From: Motilimonas cestriensis
Lineage (GTDB): Bacteria > Pseudomonadota > Gammaproteobacteria > Enterobacterales > CBDFNC01
Assembly (NCBI RefSeq): GCF_021295315.1
Contig: NZ_JAIMJA010000032.1
Coordinates: 1 to 38,267 of the forward strand
DNA length: 38,267 bases
Reading direction: 5' to 3'
The notes under the pieces are model-generated. The model ran no database searches. It saw only the letters and a program-made list of their open reading frames with translations, and was not told where the DNA came from. Position 1 is the first letter of the stretch. Every line of letters begins with the position of its first letter. The translations under genes were made by a program, and so were the position numbers. This document shows positions 1 to 8,327 of this stretch, one piece after another.

Positions 1-57
1 TTGGGCAACTTCTAGTCGGAATTCTGGTGAATAAGTTGGTCTTGTACGTTTTGACAT
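1..57 (-). CDS. IS3-family transposase OrfA, N-terminal fragment
   Basis: Nineteen codons starting with ATG on the minus strand give MSKRTRPTYSPEFRLEVAQ, then the gene leaves the window. This is the usual opening of the HTH-bearing OrfA of IS3-family elements, which binds the IS ends and is normally extended by frameshifting into the OrfB integrase. The gene starts about 70 bp inside the inverted repeat, the expected layout. Function is by family resemblance; most of the protein is not visible. Confidence 0.8.
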   Translation of the reverse strand, partial: MSKRTRPTYSPEFRLEVAQ

Positions 58-127
58 ATTGATACCTGCTTAGTTATGGTGATCTTATCACCTCTAATCA
101 GGTGGCCAAAATAGTTGTACCACTACA
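1..127 (-). mobile_element. IS3-family insertion sequence, 5' end (partial)
   Basis: The outer 127 bp are the left terminus of an IS3-family element that reads leftwards out of the window. The tip read on the minus strand starts TGTAGTGGTACAAC and runs to GGCCACCT. This closely matches the terminus at the other end of the window (TGTAGTGGTCAAC to GGCCACCT). The start of the OrfA gene lies just inside. Only this end is present, so the exact IS cannot be named. Confidence 0.85.
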
Positions 128-147
128 AAGTTGCCGCCACGCTAAGT

Positions 148-253
148 CATGCTGATTAAGTAGCCACGAGCATGCGCGGCAAGGATGCCGCGTTTGAGCC
201 TACAGGGAAGTATTCACGGCGGCTCGTGGTGGCTTAATCAAGCAATGCTTGGC
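148..253. repeat. 107-bp palindromic intergenic repeat, copy 1
   Basis: This segment matches 3254-3360 over its whole length with about ten differences. Its ends form a long inverted repeat: GATTAAGTAGCCACGAGC near the left pairs with GCTCGTGGTGGCTTAATC near the right (15 of 18 positions). The centre holds GCAAGGATGCCGCG and TACAGGGA blocks. It has no coding potential and behaves like a REP/MITE-type dispersed element. It occupies most of the gap between the IS end and the first full gene. Confidence 0.8.
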
Positions 254-408
254 ACAGCCATCACTTTCCAATTCAGACTTGAGAGAATTACAGCTTGTTT
301 ACGTATATAATTGATAAAAATATCTGTTGCTAGGGGTGGTATGTTTTACCCCACTCCCTAACCGCAGCGGTTTAATACAGGCTTGCAGTAAAGTATGGGG
401 GGGGAGAA

Positions 409-1236
409 ATGCTAGTGCAGACAATCCAGTTATTTTCTCTCCGTGCGCTTAAAGGTGCTTGTATCTTAGCCATACAACTGTTCATGATTATGGCTCTGTG
501 GCTAGCGTTATCTTGTTCATTGGCGTTCGCCACCCAGGCTCGGGTACTTAATATTGTGGTAGGTGAGTGGCCGCCTTTTGTTTCCGAACAATCGAAACAT
601 CATGGCCCGGTGGCACATCTTATTAGTGATTTGTTTAAAGACGCTGGCTATCAGGTTAACTATCATTTTGCGCCTTGGGGCCGCGTTTATTCATTGGCGG
701 CGAGCAGCCAGCTTTATGACGCTACCGCCGTTTGGATGTACAAGCCGGAGCGATTACGCGATTTTTTGTTTAGTGCACCAGTGTTACAGGAGCAGTTCGT
801 ATTCTTTTCCCTTAAGTCACGGCAATTGCAGGCTGAGAATTTAGCGCAGATTGTTGGCATGCGTCTTGGTGGAGATATTGCCTACAGCTACGGGCCAGAG
901 CTAGATAAGATGGTAGCTGATGGTAAGGTGAGCCAGCAACGAGTGACGAGTGTGAAGCAAAATTTCAGTAAGTTATTACGGGGGCGTATCGATCTTTACC
1001 CGCAGGAAATGCACATTGGGTTGGCTGAGCTGCGGAGTGAACTTGATCCCGCAAGTGCTGCCCTGATTACATACAGCAAAGTCCCTTTTTTACGTAATGA
1101 CAGTTTTGTTATGTTTCCACGTAACATGCCTGATTCAGACAGGCTTAGAGTGGAATTCAACCAGTTATTAGAGCAAGCCATTGCAAGTGGCCGCTATCAG
1201 GAATATTTCGATCGGTTGGAGCAAGGTGAGTATTGA
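409..1236 (+). CDS. Periplasmic solute-binding protein, SBP_bac_3 family
   Basis: A 275-residue exported protein. An N-terminal hydrophobic stretch ending near residue 41 (LALSCSLAFA) is a signal peptide. The mature part starts VLNIVVGEWPPF, the typical first strand of family 3 solute-binding proteins, and continues with the expected two-lobe pattern (DATAVWMYKPERLRDFLFSAPV). Such proteins bind amino acids or other small polar solutes in the periplasm, either for ABC import or as stand-alone sensors. No permease or ATPase gene is nearby, so the ligand and partner are unknown. The chosen ATG follows a purine-rich GGGGGGAGAA tract; a later Met at about residue 26 would also leave a signal peptide. 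The gene stands between a dispersed repeat and the alkaline phosphatase and probably has its own promoter. Confidence 0.8.
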   Translation: MLVQTIQLFSLRALKGACILAIQLFMIMALWLALSCSLAFATQARVLNIVVGEWPPFVSEQSKHHGPVAHLISDLFKDAGYQVNYHFAPWGRVYSLAASSQLYDATAVWMYKPERLRDFLFSAPVLQEQFVFFSLKSRQLQAENLAQIVGMRLGGDIAYSYGPELDKMVADGKVSQQRVTSVKQNFSKLLRGRIDLYPQEMHIGLAELRSELDPASAALITYSKVPFLRNDSFVMFPRNMPDSDRLRVEFNQLLEQAIASGRYQEYFDRLEQGEY

Positions 1237-1381
1237 CGTTCCAAACCGCTGTGCTTTTGTTGGTTACTATTATTTTTTGGTATCGCTATGAATAATCGAT
1301 TTAATCAGCGAACTATTCTGTAGTTAGTGTAGCTAGATAGTACTATTAATGCTTTTTGTTAGTTATTCGAGTGTCTTATTC

Positions 1382-1418
1382 TTGTCATAAATCTGCCTTA
1401 GTATCTTCACCCTAATAC
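1382..1418 (+). promoter_or_regulatory. Pho box with -10 element upstream of alkaline phosphatase
   Basis: TTGTCATAAATCTGCCTT at 1382-1399 matches the E. coli PhoB consensus CTGTCATAAATCTGTCAC at 14 of 18 positions as two direct repeats. A -10-like TAATAC follows at 1413-1418, the spacing expected when PhoB replaces a -35 element. The start codon lies 30 bp further on. This predicts induction on phosphate starvation; binding is inferred from sequence only. Confidence 0.65.
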
Positions 1419-1447
1419 TTATTTCATCATTTTTCATAGGAAAATCC

Positions 1448-3040
1448 ATGCTACCGATGCACTTGGCAAAAAAATCTGTTTTAGCGCTTTCATTAACCCT
1501 AGCGAGCTACGCAAGTTTTGCGCAAACACCCGTAAAGAATGTCATCTTAATGATTGGCGATGGCATGGGCCCTGGCCAAATGGGTTTACTTGAAGAATAT
1601 GCCCGTAAAGCACCAAACTCTATCTACAAGGGCCATGACACTGCACTTAAAACCCTCATCGATAATGGCGTGCTTGGCATGTCGCTACATAGCCCGGCTG
1701 ATGCCTTGGTGGTTGATTCTGCATGTTCAGCTTCTCACTTAGCCTCTGGTGTGGATGCGCCTTCTGAAGCGCTTGGTTTAGACATAGATGGCAACCCGGT
1801 TGAAAGCGTTTTAGAAATTGCCAAAAAAATGGGTAAAGCCACAGGCCTAGTGTCTGATACGCGCTTAACCCACGCAACCCCTGCGGCTTTTGCGTCGCAC
1901 CAACCACATCGTTCATTTGAGAATGAAATTGCAGAAGAAATGCTCGCGACTGGCGTTGATGTGATGTTATCGGGTGGCTTACGTTACTGGATCCCTAAAT
2001 CGGCTAACGATAAAGGCGAGTTGTATCAGCAGCTGGTTAAGCAAACAGGTGGTGATATTCAAATTAAGTCGAAGCGTAACGACGAGAAAAACCTATTAAC
2101 TCAAGCTGCATCTGCAGGTTATAGCGTTGTTCATACTCGTCAGGCTTTAGCGGCGGCGCAGGGAGATAAAGTGCTTGGTCTATTTGCTTATTCAGGCATG
2201 CAAGATGGTATTGAATACAGTAATAGTAAAAACGATCCGAAACGCTCGATGCCGGGTTTAAAAGAAATGACTCAGAAAGCGCTAGATGTATTAGCTCAAG
2301 ATCCTGATGGTTTCTTCTTAATGGTTGAAGGTGGGCAAATTGACTGGGCTGGACATAATAATGACGCCGGTACCATGTTGCATGAAATGCTTAAGTTCGA
2401 TGAAACAGTTCAATATGTGTATGACTGGGTGAAAGATCGTAACGATACCCTAGTGGTGGTAACGGCAGACCATGAAACCGGTGGTTTTGGCTTTAGTTAT
2501 TCACGCGCTGGTATCGTTCAACCAGAAAATCGTTCGGGTAGCGCATTTAAAGATCACGCTTACCAGCCTAACTTTAACTTTGGTGGCCTAGCTATTCTTG
2601 ATAAGTTATACGCGCAAAAAACCAGCTTTGCGAACATGCTGATTGAGTTTGATGATAGCGGTGATAAAAAACCACAAACACTGCAAAAAATCGTTAATGC
2701 AAACAGCGAGTTTGATATTACATTAGAGCAAGCTAAGGCTATTTTGGAAACTGAGCCGAATCACTTTCATGACCCTAAACATAAGTACTTAAGCGCTGAA
2801 ACCTTCCCTAAGGTTGATGATTTTGAAGCTTTCTATGTTTACGGTGAAGAAGTTCGTAACGACCTAATTGGCCGCGCGATGGGTGAAGAGCAAAATATTG
2901 TTTGGGGCACGGGTACACATACTGATACGCCAGTTGCTGTTATTGCCTACGGTCCAGACGCTGTCACCGCACCGTTTTCACAGCTTTCGCATCACACTGA
3001 TGTGGGCCAGCTGTTAATTAAAACCGTGAAAGGTAGCTAA
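1448..3040 (+). CDS. phoA: Alkaline phosphatase, PhoA family
   Basis: A 530-residue exported phosphomonoesterase that releases phosphate from organic esters in the periplasm or outside the cell. A signal peptide ends at ASFA (about residue 25). The core motifs of the family are all present: metal-binding Asp38 in MIGDGMG, the nucleophile Ser91 in DSACSAS, THATPA, the metal ligands in VEGGQIDWAGH, TADHETGGFG, and the final His in GTHTDTPV. The length fits the larger marine PhoA-type enzymes, which carry inserts absent from the E. coli protein. AGGAAAA precedes the ATG; an in-frame ATG three codons later is an alternative. A Pho box lies directly upstream and a strong terminator follows, so the gene is probably a monocistronic member of the phosphate regulon. 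The family call is secure; the symbol is by analogy. Confidence 0.93.
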   Translation: MLPMHLAKKSVLALSLTLASYASFAQTPVKNVILMIGDGMGPGQMGLLEEYARKAPNSIYKGHDTALKTLIDNGVLGMSLHSPADALVVDSACSASHLASGVDAPSEALGLDIDGNPVESVLEIAKKMGKATGLVSDTRLTHATPAAFASHQPHRSFENEIAEEMLATGVDVMLSGGLRYWIPKSANDKGELYQQLVKQTGGDIQIKSKRNDEKNLLTQAASAGYSVVHTRQALAAAQGDKVLGLFAYSGMQDGIEYSNSKNDPKRSMPGLKEMTQKALDVLAQDPDGFFLMVEGGQIDWAGHNNDAGTMLHEMLKFDETVQYVYDWVKDRNDTLVVVTADHETGGFGFSYSRAGIVQPENRSGSAFKDHAYQPNFNFGGLAILDKLYAQKTSFANMLIEFDDSGDKKPQTLQKIVNANSEFDITLEQAKAILETEPNHFHDPKHKYLSAETFPKVDDFEAFYVYGEEVRNDLIGRAMGEEQNIVWGTGTHTDTPVAVIAYGPDAVTAPFSQLSHHTDVGQLLIKTVKGS

Positions 3041-3089
3041 TAAAAATCCGGTTACCGGTAAATTAACCGAACGGATTAAACTAATGATT

Positions 3090-3120
3090 AAAAGGAGAGG
3101 CACTAAGCTTCTCCTTTTTT
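3090..3120 (+). terminator. Rho-independent terminator after alkaline phosphatase
   Basis: AAAGGAGA pairs with TCTCCTTT across a 10-nt loop, and the stem is followed by a run of T residues. It lies 50 bp beyond the phosphatase stop codon on the same strand. Confidence 0.85.
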
Positions 3121-3253
3121 GTCTTTGGTTTTCTAGGTTTCCATTTTTTAGTGTATCCACTACAAATTATTTTTTTAGAGAGCTTGATGCTGATTTATTG
3201 TCTTAAAAATCAATGCTATAAATGAAATTATAATGTTTACAGTTACACTTAGC

Positions 3254-3360
3254 CATGCTGATTAAGTGGCCACGAGCATGCGCAGCAAGGATGCCGCGCT
3301 TGAGCTTACAGGGAGGTATCTACGGCGGCTCGTGGCGGCTTAATCCAGCAATGGCTTGGC
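3254..3360. repeat. 107-bp palindromic intergenic repeat, copy 2
   Basis: This is the second copy of the element at 148-253, in the same orientation. Its terminal arms pair at 16 of 18 positions. A G-T wobble in copy 1 becomes a G-C pair here, which suggests the hairpin is maintained. It ends a few bases from the stop codon of the minus-strand HmuY-like gene, so it may also act as that gene's 3' hairpin. Together with the terminator it accounts for most of the 328-bp gap between the two genes. Confidence 0.8.
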
Positions 3361-3368
3361 GCGCAGTC

Positions 3369-4520
3369 TTAATTAAGTTCCTGATAACGTAAAACTAAAT
3401 TACCGCTTTTTAGGGCGCCATCGCTACCATAGTTACTCACTACTTGCAGTTTAAACAAGCGGGCATCGCCTTGGCTTTCGTCTTTGATTAAATAAGTGGT
3501 AAAGGTTGGCCACATTTTGTGCTGGCCTTGAACGCTGTATTCCAAGGGGCCGTAACTGCCAGGTTTGCTTAAAATGCCTTCGGCGCGATCGGAAAAGTAT
3601 TTATACACTTGCTTGTTGTCGGTGGGATCGGTCACGGCATTTACATTGGCTACCATCACCGCGCCTACGCCTGCTTTGCCTGAGCCCGATGCGCCGCCAT
3701 TCACTTGCAGTGGGTAATCGCGGCCATTTACTTTAATGCTTAAGTCCCAAGCTTGATCTGCGCTTGTTAGGGCATTCGTTTCTAAATCCCAATAAGCTGT
3801 CGCGTTAGAAAAATCTAACGCTGGTGAATCTACCGCAGGGCTAAATTGCTGCGCATTGGCATCCCAGTTCGCCACGCTTAATACCGCTTTGCGCGTGGTA
3901 CTTGGACCAAAGGCGACGGTGACTTGCTTTACGCTAACGCGCGCGTACTGGTCGCCACTGGCTGAGCGAATGATCCAACCATTGTCTGCTTTAGCGGAAT
4001 ATACCGGTGCGCCTTGGCTATAATCTGCTTCAAGCCAGTCCGAGGTTTTAATTTGGGTGATTAGGCTGTCGCTGACAAATTCGCTGCAGGCGTCAGCGGT
4101 CACGGTGTTAAAATCGGTAACCGTGTTGGTTTGATTTAGCTTAACAAATTCGGCTTCGACAGCGTTGCCTTCACCATCAAACAAGCTGCTGTATTGGTGT
4201 GCAATACAACCACTGACTTTACCTTGGCCAGATAAACCGCCATTTAGCATGAAGCCGCTGTATTTTTGATACCCGATCTGCCAACTCTGGTCGGTTACGG
4301 TGGCATTTGATAGCAGATCGAATAATGCTGGTTGGCTAGCATTGGTGGCATCTAAGTTAGCATCAGTAAAAGTCGGTGCCGGCTCGGGAGCGGTAGTAGG
4401 TGTTGGTGTCGGCACTGGTTGGTCGGTGTCGGTTGTGGCAGATCCGCCTGAGCCTCCGCCACACGCGGTTAGTAAAATAGAGCTGATAGCAAGGGCGAGT
4501 ATTTTTTTATTAGGGTACAT
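3369..4520 (-). CDS. HmuY-family lipoprotein with two tandem domains
   Basis: A 383-residue lipoprotein: the lipobox LLTAC puts the lipidated Cys at about residue 20, followed by a Gly/Ser and Pro/Thr-rich linker to about residue 50. Two copies of the HmuY signature are visible, TDQSWQIGYQKYSGFMLNGG and, near residues 255-285, a Trp-Asp-Leu segment ending in LQVNGGASGSGKAG, so the protein appears to be a duplication of the HmuY fold. HmuY of Porphyromonas binds heme outside the cell and passes it to the TonB-dependent receptor HmuR. Here the gene lies 40 bp after a TonB-dependent receptor gene, with AGGAAG ahead of its ATG, so a Fur-regulated two-gene operon for heme or another iron ligand is likely. 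The ligand is an inference. Confidence 0.8.
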   Translation of the reverse strand: MYPNKKILALAISSILLTACGGGSGGSATTDTDQPVPTPTPTTAPEPAPTFTDANLDATNASQPALFDLLSNATVTDQSWQIGYQKYSGFMLNGGLSGQGKVSGCIAHQYSSLFDGEGNAVEAEFVKLNQTNTVTDFNTVTADACSEFVSDSLITQIKTSDWLEADYSQGAPVYSAKADNGWIIRSASGDQYARVSVKQVTVAFGPSTTRKAVLSVANWDANAQQFSPAVDSPALDFSNATAYWDLETNALTSADQAWDLSIKVNGRDYPLQVNGGASGSGKAGVGAVMVANVNAVTDPTDNKQVYKYFSDRAEGILSKPGSYGPLEYSVQGQHKMWPTFTTYLIKDESQGDARLFKLQVVSNYGSDGALKSGNLVLRYQELN

Positions 4521-4560
4521 CTTGGTTTCTTCCTTTCTTAGATCAAACAGAGGGTGGGGA

Positions 4561-6585
4561 CTAGCCTTCTATGCGCAGTCCAAGGTAAACAAAACGACCG
4601 ACTTCCGGTCTAAAATCTGTGCCGGTTGCGGGCGTGTCGCGTACGGTGTCAGTAAGGTTATCTATGCCAAAAAAGACTCGCGTTTGTGGCTGAATAAAAT
4701 AGTTCACCTTAAAGTCAAAGGTGCTGTAGGCCGGCGACTGACGTAGGTTTTCGGCATCTAAGTACTCTTTGGTTTGGTAATTGCCGTATAACGAAAAGTC
4801 TGTATTGATCGCCGCTAAGTGATAATTAAGCTTGCCCTTAATTAAATGTGCCGGGCGACGAGTGAGTTGCTGGCCAGTCGTTTTGTCTTCGCTATTTAAA
4901 TAACTATAAGAAAGGTTGGTTTGCCAATTGTGTAGCCATTGATAACTGGCGCTAATATCTACACCTTGGGTCATGGCTTGGTTAACGTTGTTGTAGTTGA
5001 AAATACTCAGGCCTCGCGCATCCGATGCTTGCTGATCATAGGCCGTATCAATCAGGTTTTTAATCTCATTATGAAACAGGTTAATGTCGAACATTAAGTC
5101 GGCATTAGGGTGCAGCTCGGCACCAAGTTGCAGGCTAACTGAGGTTTCAGGGACTAGGTCAGGATTGCCCAAAATCATGTAGCCTAACGCACTATGATCA
5201 AATACATAATGACGTTCTTTTAAGGTGGGGACACGGTAGCCGGTACCGATGCCGCTGCGAATTTTGCCATCAAACTGGCTTAATGTGTCGGGGCGATACA
5301 TCAGATTAAATTTGGGCGCGGCATGCACGCCAAAGTCCGAGTCGTGTTGCACGCGAATACCGGGCAGCAGCTCTAAATTATCAGTGAGGAAGAAGTCATC
5401 CTGTAAGTAAAACTCTAGGTTGTTGCGACGTTTTGTCCCGTTGAGCTCATCGATATCGCTTTGGTTTTGCTGGCTACGACTGATTTGCTGCTGGTTTAAG
5501 CTGCTGCGATAAGCCACTGCACCAAAGGTAACCAAGTGATTGTTAAAATAATCGCTGTCGAGTTGTAGCTCTACTTTGTCAAACTTGCTTAGGCCAATAC
5601 GGCTTTGATCCAATGCTTGGGTACTTAAAGTATCTTGCGAGGTTTTATCTTCAAATTCTTCATACATATACCAGCTAGACAGTTCAATATGATCTGCAAG
5701 GGGTTGATTGTAAGCCAGTAGAATATTTTTACGGCTGGCTTGCTCGGCTTTTACTTTTTTGATTTTGCCAATACCGGGGACAAAAGAGCCAAAGTTTTTG
5801 TAAATATCTTCTTGGTACCAACTGGGTTTGACGGTTAGCTCGCCGCCATTAGCAAATCGGTAGCCTAGCTCAAGGGAGAGATTGGTTTTATCGCCGGCAT
5901 CGCCTGCAAAATCCCAGTCGCTAAGATCAAGATCACTGCCACCCTTGTGGCGGATATCAGCCATTAATTGTGCGTGCCAAGTATCGGAGCTCTTACTGAG
6001 TAATAGATTGGCGTGTTGATCATTTAGAAGGGCGCTGCTGACATTGTGTTGGCCGCCGTAGCTGCCGCCGTCGAGGGTGAATTGGTAACGTGTGCCAGCG
6101 GTTGCGCGTTTGGTAATAATGTTGACCACCCCGCCCATGGCTTCACTGCCATACAGCGCAGATACTGCACCTTTAACAATTTCAATATGTTGCACGTCAG
6201 CCACGGCTATCTGGCTTAAATCGACACTGGATCCAGTCGAGGCCGTGACGGGCAGGCCATCAATCAAAATCAGTACGCGGTCGGCGTTAATACCTTGTAG
6301 CCAAACTTCTTGACCACTTTTTCCGTGGATTGGCTTTAACATGAGTCCGGGGACGTTTTTTAGCCCTTCAGCGAGATCGCGAGCATGGCTGTTGGCGAGT
6401 TCTGCAGCGGTGACTATTTCTGTGCGCACCGGTACATCGAGTAAGGCCTTTTCGGTTTTGGTGCCTGTTACTACCATAACAGGGGCCTCTGTCGCAGCAC
6501 TAGCGGTTGTGATCAAGGCGTAGCTGCTCAATAACATTGAGGCTAACCAGCGGCGACGAAAAAGCGAAGAAACAAGATTATCCAT
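4561..6585 (-). CDS. TonB-dependent outer-membrane receptor (heme/siderophore type)
   Basis: A 674-residue outer-membrane gated porin. After a signal peptide (LSSYALITTASA) comes a TonB box-like VMVVTGT, then the plug domain with LKNVPGL and VLILIDGLPV, and a beta-barrel with alternating aromatic strands to the C-terminus. The plug resembles FepA/HmuR-type receptors for ferric siderophores or heme. I chose the ATG at 6585; a TTG seven codons upstream would only add residues before the signal peptide. A strong Fur box lies just upstream, and the downstream HmuY-like lipoprotein gene favours heme as ligand. The C-terminus ends LGLRIEG rather than in the usual aromatic residue, a minor oddity. 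Confidence 0.92.
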   Translation of the reverse strand: MDNLVSSLFRRRWLASMLLSSYALITTASAATEAPVMVVTGTKTEKALLDVPVRTEIVTAAELANSHARDLAEGLKNVPGLMLKPIHGKSGQEVWLQGINADRVLILIDGLPVTASTGSSVDLSQIAVADVQHIEIVKGAVSALYGSEAMGGVVNIITKRATAGTRYQFTLDGGSYGGQHNVSSALLNDQHANLLLSKSSDTWHAQLMADIRHKGGSDLDLSDWDFAGDAGDKTNLSLELGYRFANGGELTVKPSWYQEDIYKNFGSFVPGIGKIKKVKAEQASRKNILLAYNQPLADHIELSSWYMYEEFEDKTSQDTLSTQALDQSRIGLSKFDKVELQLDSDYFNNHLVTFGAVAYRSSLNQQQISRSQQNQSDIDELNGTKRRNNLEFYLQDDFFLTDNLELLPGIRVQHDSDFGVHAAPKFNLMYRPDTLSQFDGKIRSGIGTGYRVPTLKERHYVFDHSALGYMILGNPDLVPETSVSLQLGAELHPNADLMFDINLFHNEIKNLIDTAYDQQASDARGLSIFNYNNVNQAMTQGVDISASYQWLHNWQTNLSYSYLNSEDKTTGQQLTRRPAHLIKGKLNYHLAAINTDFSLYGNYQTKEYLDAENLRQSPAYSTFDFKVNYFIQPQTRVFFGIDNLTDTVRDTPATGTDFRPEVGRFVYLGLRIEG

Positions 6586-6616
6586 ATTGCTAATACCCAG
6601 CTGCAAAAAACAGCTA

Positions 6617-6639
6617 GATAATAATGATAATGGTTATCA
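6617..6639 (-). promoter_or_regulatory. Fur box in the TonB receptor promoter
   Basis: TGATAATGGTTATCA at 6625-6639 matches the 7-1-7 Fur consensus TGATAAT-N-ATTATCA at 13 of 14 positions, with a further overlapping GATAATAATG unit to the left. It lies about 32 bp upstream of the receptor start, in the divergent gap with the sugar kinase gene. Iron-replete repression of the receptor operon is predicted; an effect on the kinase is possible but not indicated. Confidence 0.85.
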
Positions 6640-6725
6640 ATTGCAATTTGATTTTTTAGGTTTGCTTGCTTGGCGGATGATGCCGCATAATCAATCCTGA
6701 TTTGGTTTCTCAAGGAAGCGTAATA

Positions 6726-7643
6726 ATGACAACAAAAGTAGCAGTCATTGGGGAATGCATGGTGGAGCTGCAGCAAAAAGGCGATTTGTATCAGCCCAGC
6801 TTCGGTGGTGATACCTTAAATACCGCTTTGTATTTGGCTCGCTTGAGCGCACCCCATGGTGTGAGTACTGCTTATTTAACAGGGCTGGGGCTTGATACCT
6901 TTAGTGAGCAAATGCTACAAGCTTGGCAGGTAGAGCACATCGACACACAGTTTGTCGCGCGTTTAAAAGATAAGTTGCCCGGTTTATATTCGATAGCCAC
7001 CGATGCAAAAGGTGAGCGAACCTTTCATTATTGGCGCAGTGATGCGGCGGCAAAATATTGGCTACGCGAGCACAGTGTGGCGAGCTTAACCGGTTTACTA
7101 GAACAATTTGATTGGCTTTATTTGAGTGGCGTGAGTTTGGCTATCTTGCCCGACGATAGCCGAGAGTTACTGTTTACAGTGTTAAAACAGTTGAAAGCGA
7201 AAGGGATTAAAATTGCCTTTGATAATAACTATCGACCGATACTTTGGCCTAGCCAAGCGCGGGCTCAGCAGTGTTATCAGGCGATGTTGGCGTTAACGGA
7301 TCTGGCATTTTTAACTTTTGACGATGAAGAGTTGTTATACGGCGAACAAGATGAAGATCGGGTTATTAAGCGCACCCTTGCTGCGGGTGTAAGTGAGGTG
7401 GTGATTAAGCGCGGGGCAGAGCCGTGTTTGGTGGTTACAGCAGAGGGCGTGACAGCGGTGCCTGCTCATCCGGTGACTAACATAGTGGATACTACCGCGG
7501 CAGGCGACTCATTTAGTGCGGGGTATTTGGCGGCGCGGCTGTTAGGTGTTAGCCCATCTGCGGCGGCCCAAGCTGGCCATCAACTTGCTGGTACCGTGAT
7601 CCAATACTCTGGCGCGATTATCCCTATAGAAGCGATGCCATAA
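6726..7643 (+). CDS. kdgK: 2-dehydro-3-deoxygluconokinase (PfkB family)
   Basis: A 305-residue cytoplasmic ribokinase/PfkB-family sugar kinase. The N-terminus (AVIGECMVELQQKG, FGGDTLNTALYLARL) and the signature DTTAAGDSFSAGYLAA near residue 255, which carries the anion hole and catalytic Asp, are intact. The details match KdgK, which phosphorylates 2-keto-3-deoxygluconate to KDPG-type product in hexuronate and polysaccharide breakdown. AAGGA precedes the ATG; a TTG eight codons upstream is less likely. No KDPG aldolase or uronate gene is nearby, so the pathway context is missing and another keto-sugar specificity is possible. Confidence 0.8.
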   Translation: MTTKVAVIGECMVELQQKGDLYQPSFGGDTLNTALYLARLSAPHGVSTAYLTGLGLDTFSEQMLQAWQVEHIDTQFVARLKDKLPGLYSIATDAKGERTFHYWRSDAAAKYWLREHSVASLTGLLEQFDWLYLSGVSLAILPDDSRELLFTVLKQLKAKGIKIAFDNNYRPILWPSQARAQQCYQAMLALTDLAFLTFDDEELLYGEQDEDRVIKRTLAAGVSEVVIKRGAEPCLVVTAEGVTAVPAHPVTNIVDTTAAGDSFSAGYLAARLLGVSPSAAAQAGHQLAGTVIQYSGAIIPIEAMP

Positions 7644-7898
7644 CAGTACCTCTAGCTCGGTTTAAGCCTCAGGGTGAACGGATGAGTGAGTGAATTTTAA
7701 TTACTCAGTGATATCTTCCTCGACGAAGCGCCGTAACATCATCCTTGATGGTTTAACCGCCGCATCCATGCGGCTGATATTCGTCTAATGATTTATCACT
7801 TATTGTTTAAAAAGATATTCACTATCTCGCCCTAGTCTAAGCTTGCTAAATTTGGTTATGGTTTTTCTTATCCAGAGTCAGGGCTCTGTTTATAAATG
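7644..7898. other. Intergenic region with a short perfect hairpin
   Basis: This gap separates convergent genes. It holds the perfect hairpin GCCGCATCCATGCGGC at 7759-7774 (7-bp stem, 2-nt loop), preceded by a smaller dyad (CATCATCCTTGATG). There is no T-run, so it looks more like a REP-type palindrome than a terminator. I see no gene here. Confidence 0.4.
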
Positions 7899-8255
7899 CT
7901 ATAGCTGATTAAGCATATCGTAATATTGCTGCAGCACTTCTAACGCGCGCAGCGTAGCCACAATCAAGCCCCAAGTTAGTAGACTGGTTGCTAGGGTGAT
8001 CGCAACTTTCCATAACCGAGTAATGTTGGGGTGGAACCAGACTAACGGTAGTGCCAATGGCCCAACCGATAAAAATAACACCACTAAGATGCTGGTTTTG
8101 AAATACCAAGGCAGTTCAGGCTTAGTGTTGGTTACGGTGGGCGTTATTGGCTTGGTTGGCGTAGATTGGGTTGGCGCAGCTAAAAATTCACCGCAATGCT
8201 TACATTTGATCGCCGCATCCATGATTTCTTCGGCGCAAAAGGGGCAGGTTTTCAT
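7899..8255 (-). CDS. Zinc-ribbon membrane protein of unknown function
   Basis: A 118-residue protein. The N-terminus is a compact zinc ribbon with Cys4, Cys7, Cys18 and Cys21 (CPFCAEEI and CKHCGEF). A Thr/Pro-rich linker at about 28-45 leads to two hydrophobic segments (about 50-75 and 82-105) that look like membrane helices. Small bacterial proteins of this layout are common and mostly uncharacterised; the ribbon would face the cytoplasm. The gene is transcribed alone and converges on the sugar kinase. No function can be assigned. Confidence 0.75.
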   Translation of the reverse strand: MKTCPFCAEEIMDAAIKCKHCGEFLAAPTQSTPTKPITPTVTNTKPELPWYFKTSILVVLFLSVGPLALPLVWFHPNITRLWKVAITLATSLLTWGLIVATLRALEVLQQYYDMLNQL

Positions 8256-8327
8256 TGTTTGAGCCTAACTTGTCATTTATTGAAGAGTCAATAAGTTAGC
8301 ACCTTTTTAGCCAAGGTGCAGGGACTT

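Noticed and set aside
4300-4746. 148-residue plus-strand open frame over the HmuY and receptor genes
   Set aside because: It lies opposite two well-supported genes, has no family resemblance, and its composition reflects the Thr/Pro linker read in reverse.
7690-7830. Possible small RNA or REP cluster between the sugar kinase and zinc-ribbon genes
   Set aside because: Only one 16-bp hairpin is clear. There is no promoter, no T-tract and no second copy in the window, so it is listed only as an intergenic hairpin.
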